A stretch of 5,874 nucleotides of DNA from Spirochaetales bacterium (GTDB taxonomy: Bacteria; Spirochaetota; Spirochaetia; Sphaerochaetales; Sphaerochaetaceae). The notes below the pieces were generated by a model. It saw only the letters and a program-made list of their open reading frames with translations, was not told the origin of the DNA and made no database searches. The stretch spans positions 1-5,874 of the forward strand of contig JAFVFA010000201.1 in assembly GCA_017475725.1 (NCBI GenBank), written 5' to 3'. Every line of letters begins with the position of its first letter. Positions within the stretch are counted from its first letter, which is position 1. Both the position numbers and the translations under genes were made by a program. Shown here piece by piece: positions 5,751 through 5,874 of the stretch.

Positions 5751-5874
5751 ATGAGTATTGCAGATATAGAGAAGGAAACAGGCAAGCGGATCTCCTGGCA
5801 TACGGAATGCGGCTTCTATGCCGACTCCGAAGGGCATGTCATTGATGGCGATGTCCTTTTCTACCAGACGGATG
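5751..5874 (+). CDS. Unrecognised protein, 5' part only
   Basis: An open frame of 41 complete codons runs off the end of the window. It begins MSIADIEKETGKRISW and continues through HTECGFYADSEGHVIDGDVLF: polar, no signal peptide, no membrane segment, no motif I can assign. One Cys (20) and several acidic residues are present. The start is ATG 5751, or GTG 5748 in the same frame; a TGA at 5715-5717 limits any extension. No separate Shine-Dalgarno is visible, only GGGGTG touching the start codon, and the promoter at 5714-5742 would start RNA at or next to the ATG. It is divergent from the symporter gene and shares its control region, so it may be a regulator or a functional partner, but the sequence shown does not tell. 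Confidence 0.6.
   Translation, partial: MSIADIEKETGKRISWHTECGFYADSEGHVIDGDVLFYQTD

Overview
The window reads as ordinary bacterial chromosome from an anaerobe-like bacterium of roughly balanced GC content. Arginine is coded mostly by AGA/AGG, Shine-Dalgarno sites are clear AGGAG types, and there is a lipoprotein signal, a GGDEF protein and a Na+/solute symporter. The DnaK has the short loop after its MGTDW segment. That is the form known from Bacillota and other monoderms, without the extra ~23 residues of proteobacterial and typical spirochaetal DnaK. A Bacillota-like host is the simplest reading. A spirochaete or other gut bacterium with a transferred dnaK cannot be excluded, and nothing here fixes the taxon.

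Layout. Bases 1-1599 (+) hold the 3' seven-eighths of a dnaK/Hsp70 gene whose start lies outside the window. Its stop overlaps by ATGA the start of a small membrane zinc-ribbon protein (1596-2009, +). This pair runs head-on, with no gap at all, into a 7TM-GGDEF diguanylate cyclase gene (2010-3155, -). Upstream of that gene are its own extended -10 promoter and a GC-rich dyad. Next comes a two-repeat lipoprotein gene (3262-4038, -), then a strong rho-independent terminator (4140-4166) closing a sodium/solute symporter gene (4188-5624, -). An intergenic region with palindromes and back-to-back promoters (5625-5750) separates the symporter from a gene that starts at 5751 (+) and leaves the window after 41 codons.

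Functional reading. The dnaK-zinc-ribbon pair is translationally coupled and may act together at the membrane. The DnaK has a non-canonical substrate arch and a short basic tail, and no grpE or dnaJ is visible within the window. The three minus-strand genes look like separate transcription units: c-di-GMP signalling, a surface or periplasmic beta-repeat lipoprotein, and nutrient uptake. The shared control region between the symporter and the cut-off plus-strand gene suggests co-regulation, or a regulator and its target, but the partial protein is too short to identify.

I see no CRISPR array, RNA gene, transposase or phage gene. The more interesting points are the coupled Hsp70/membrane zinc-ribbon pair, the duplicated lipoprotein repeat, the possible leaderless start at 5751, and the dyads sitting on promoters.
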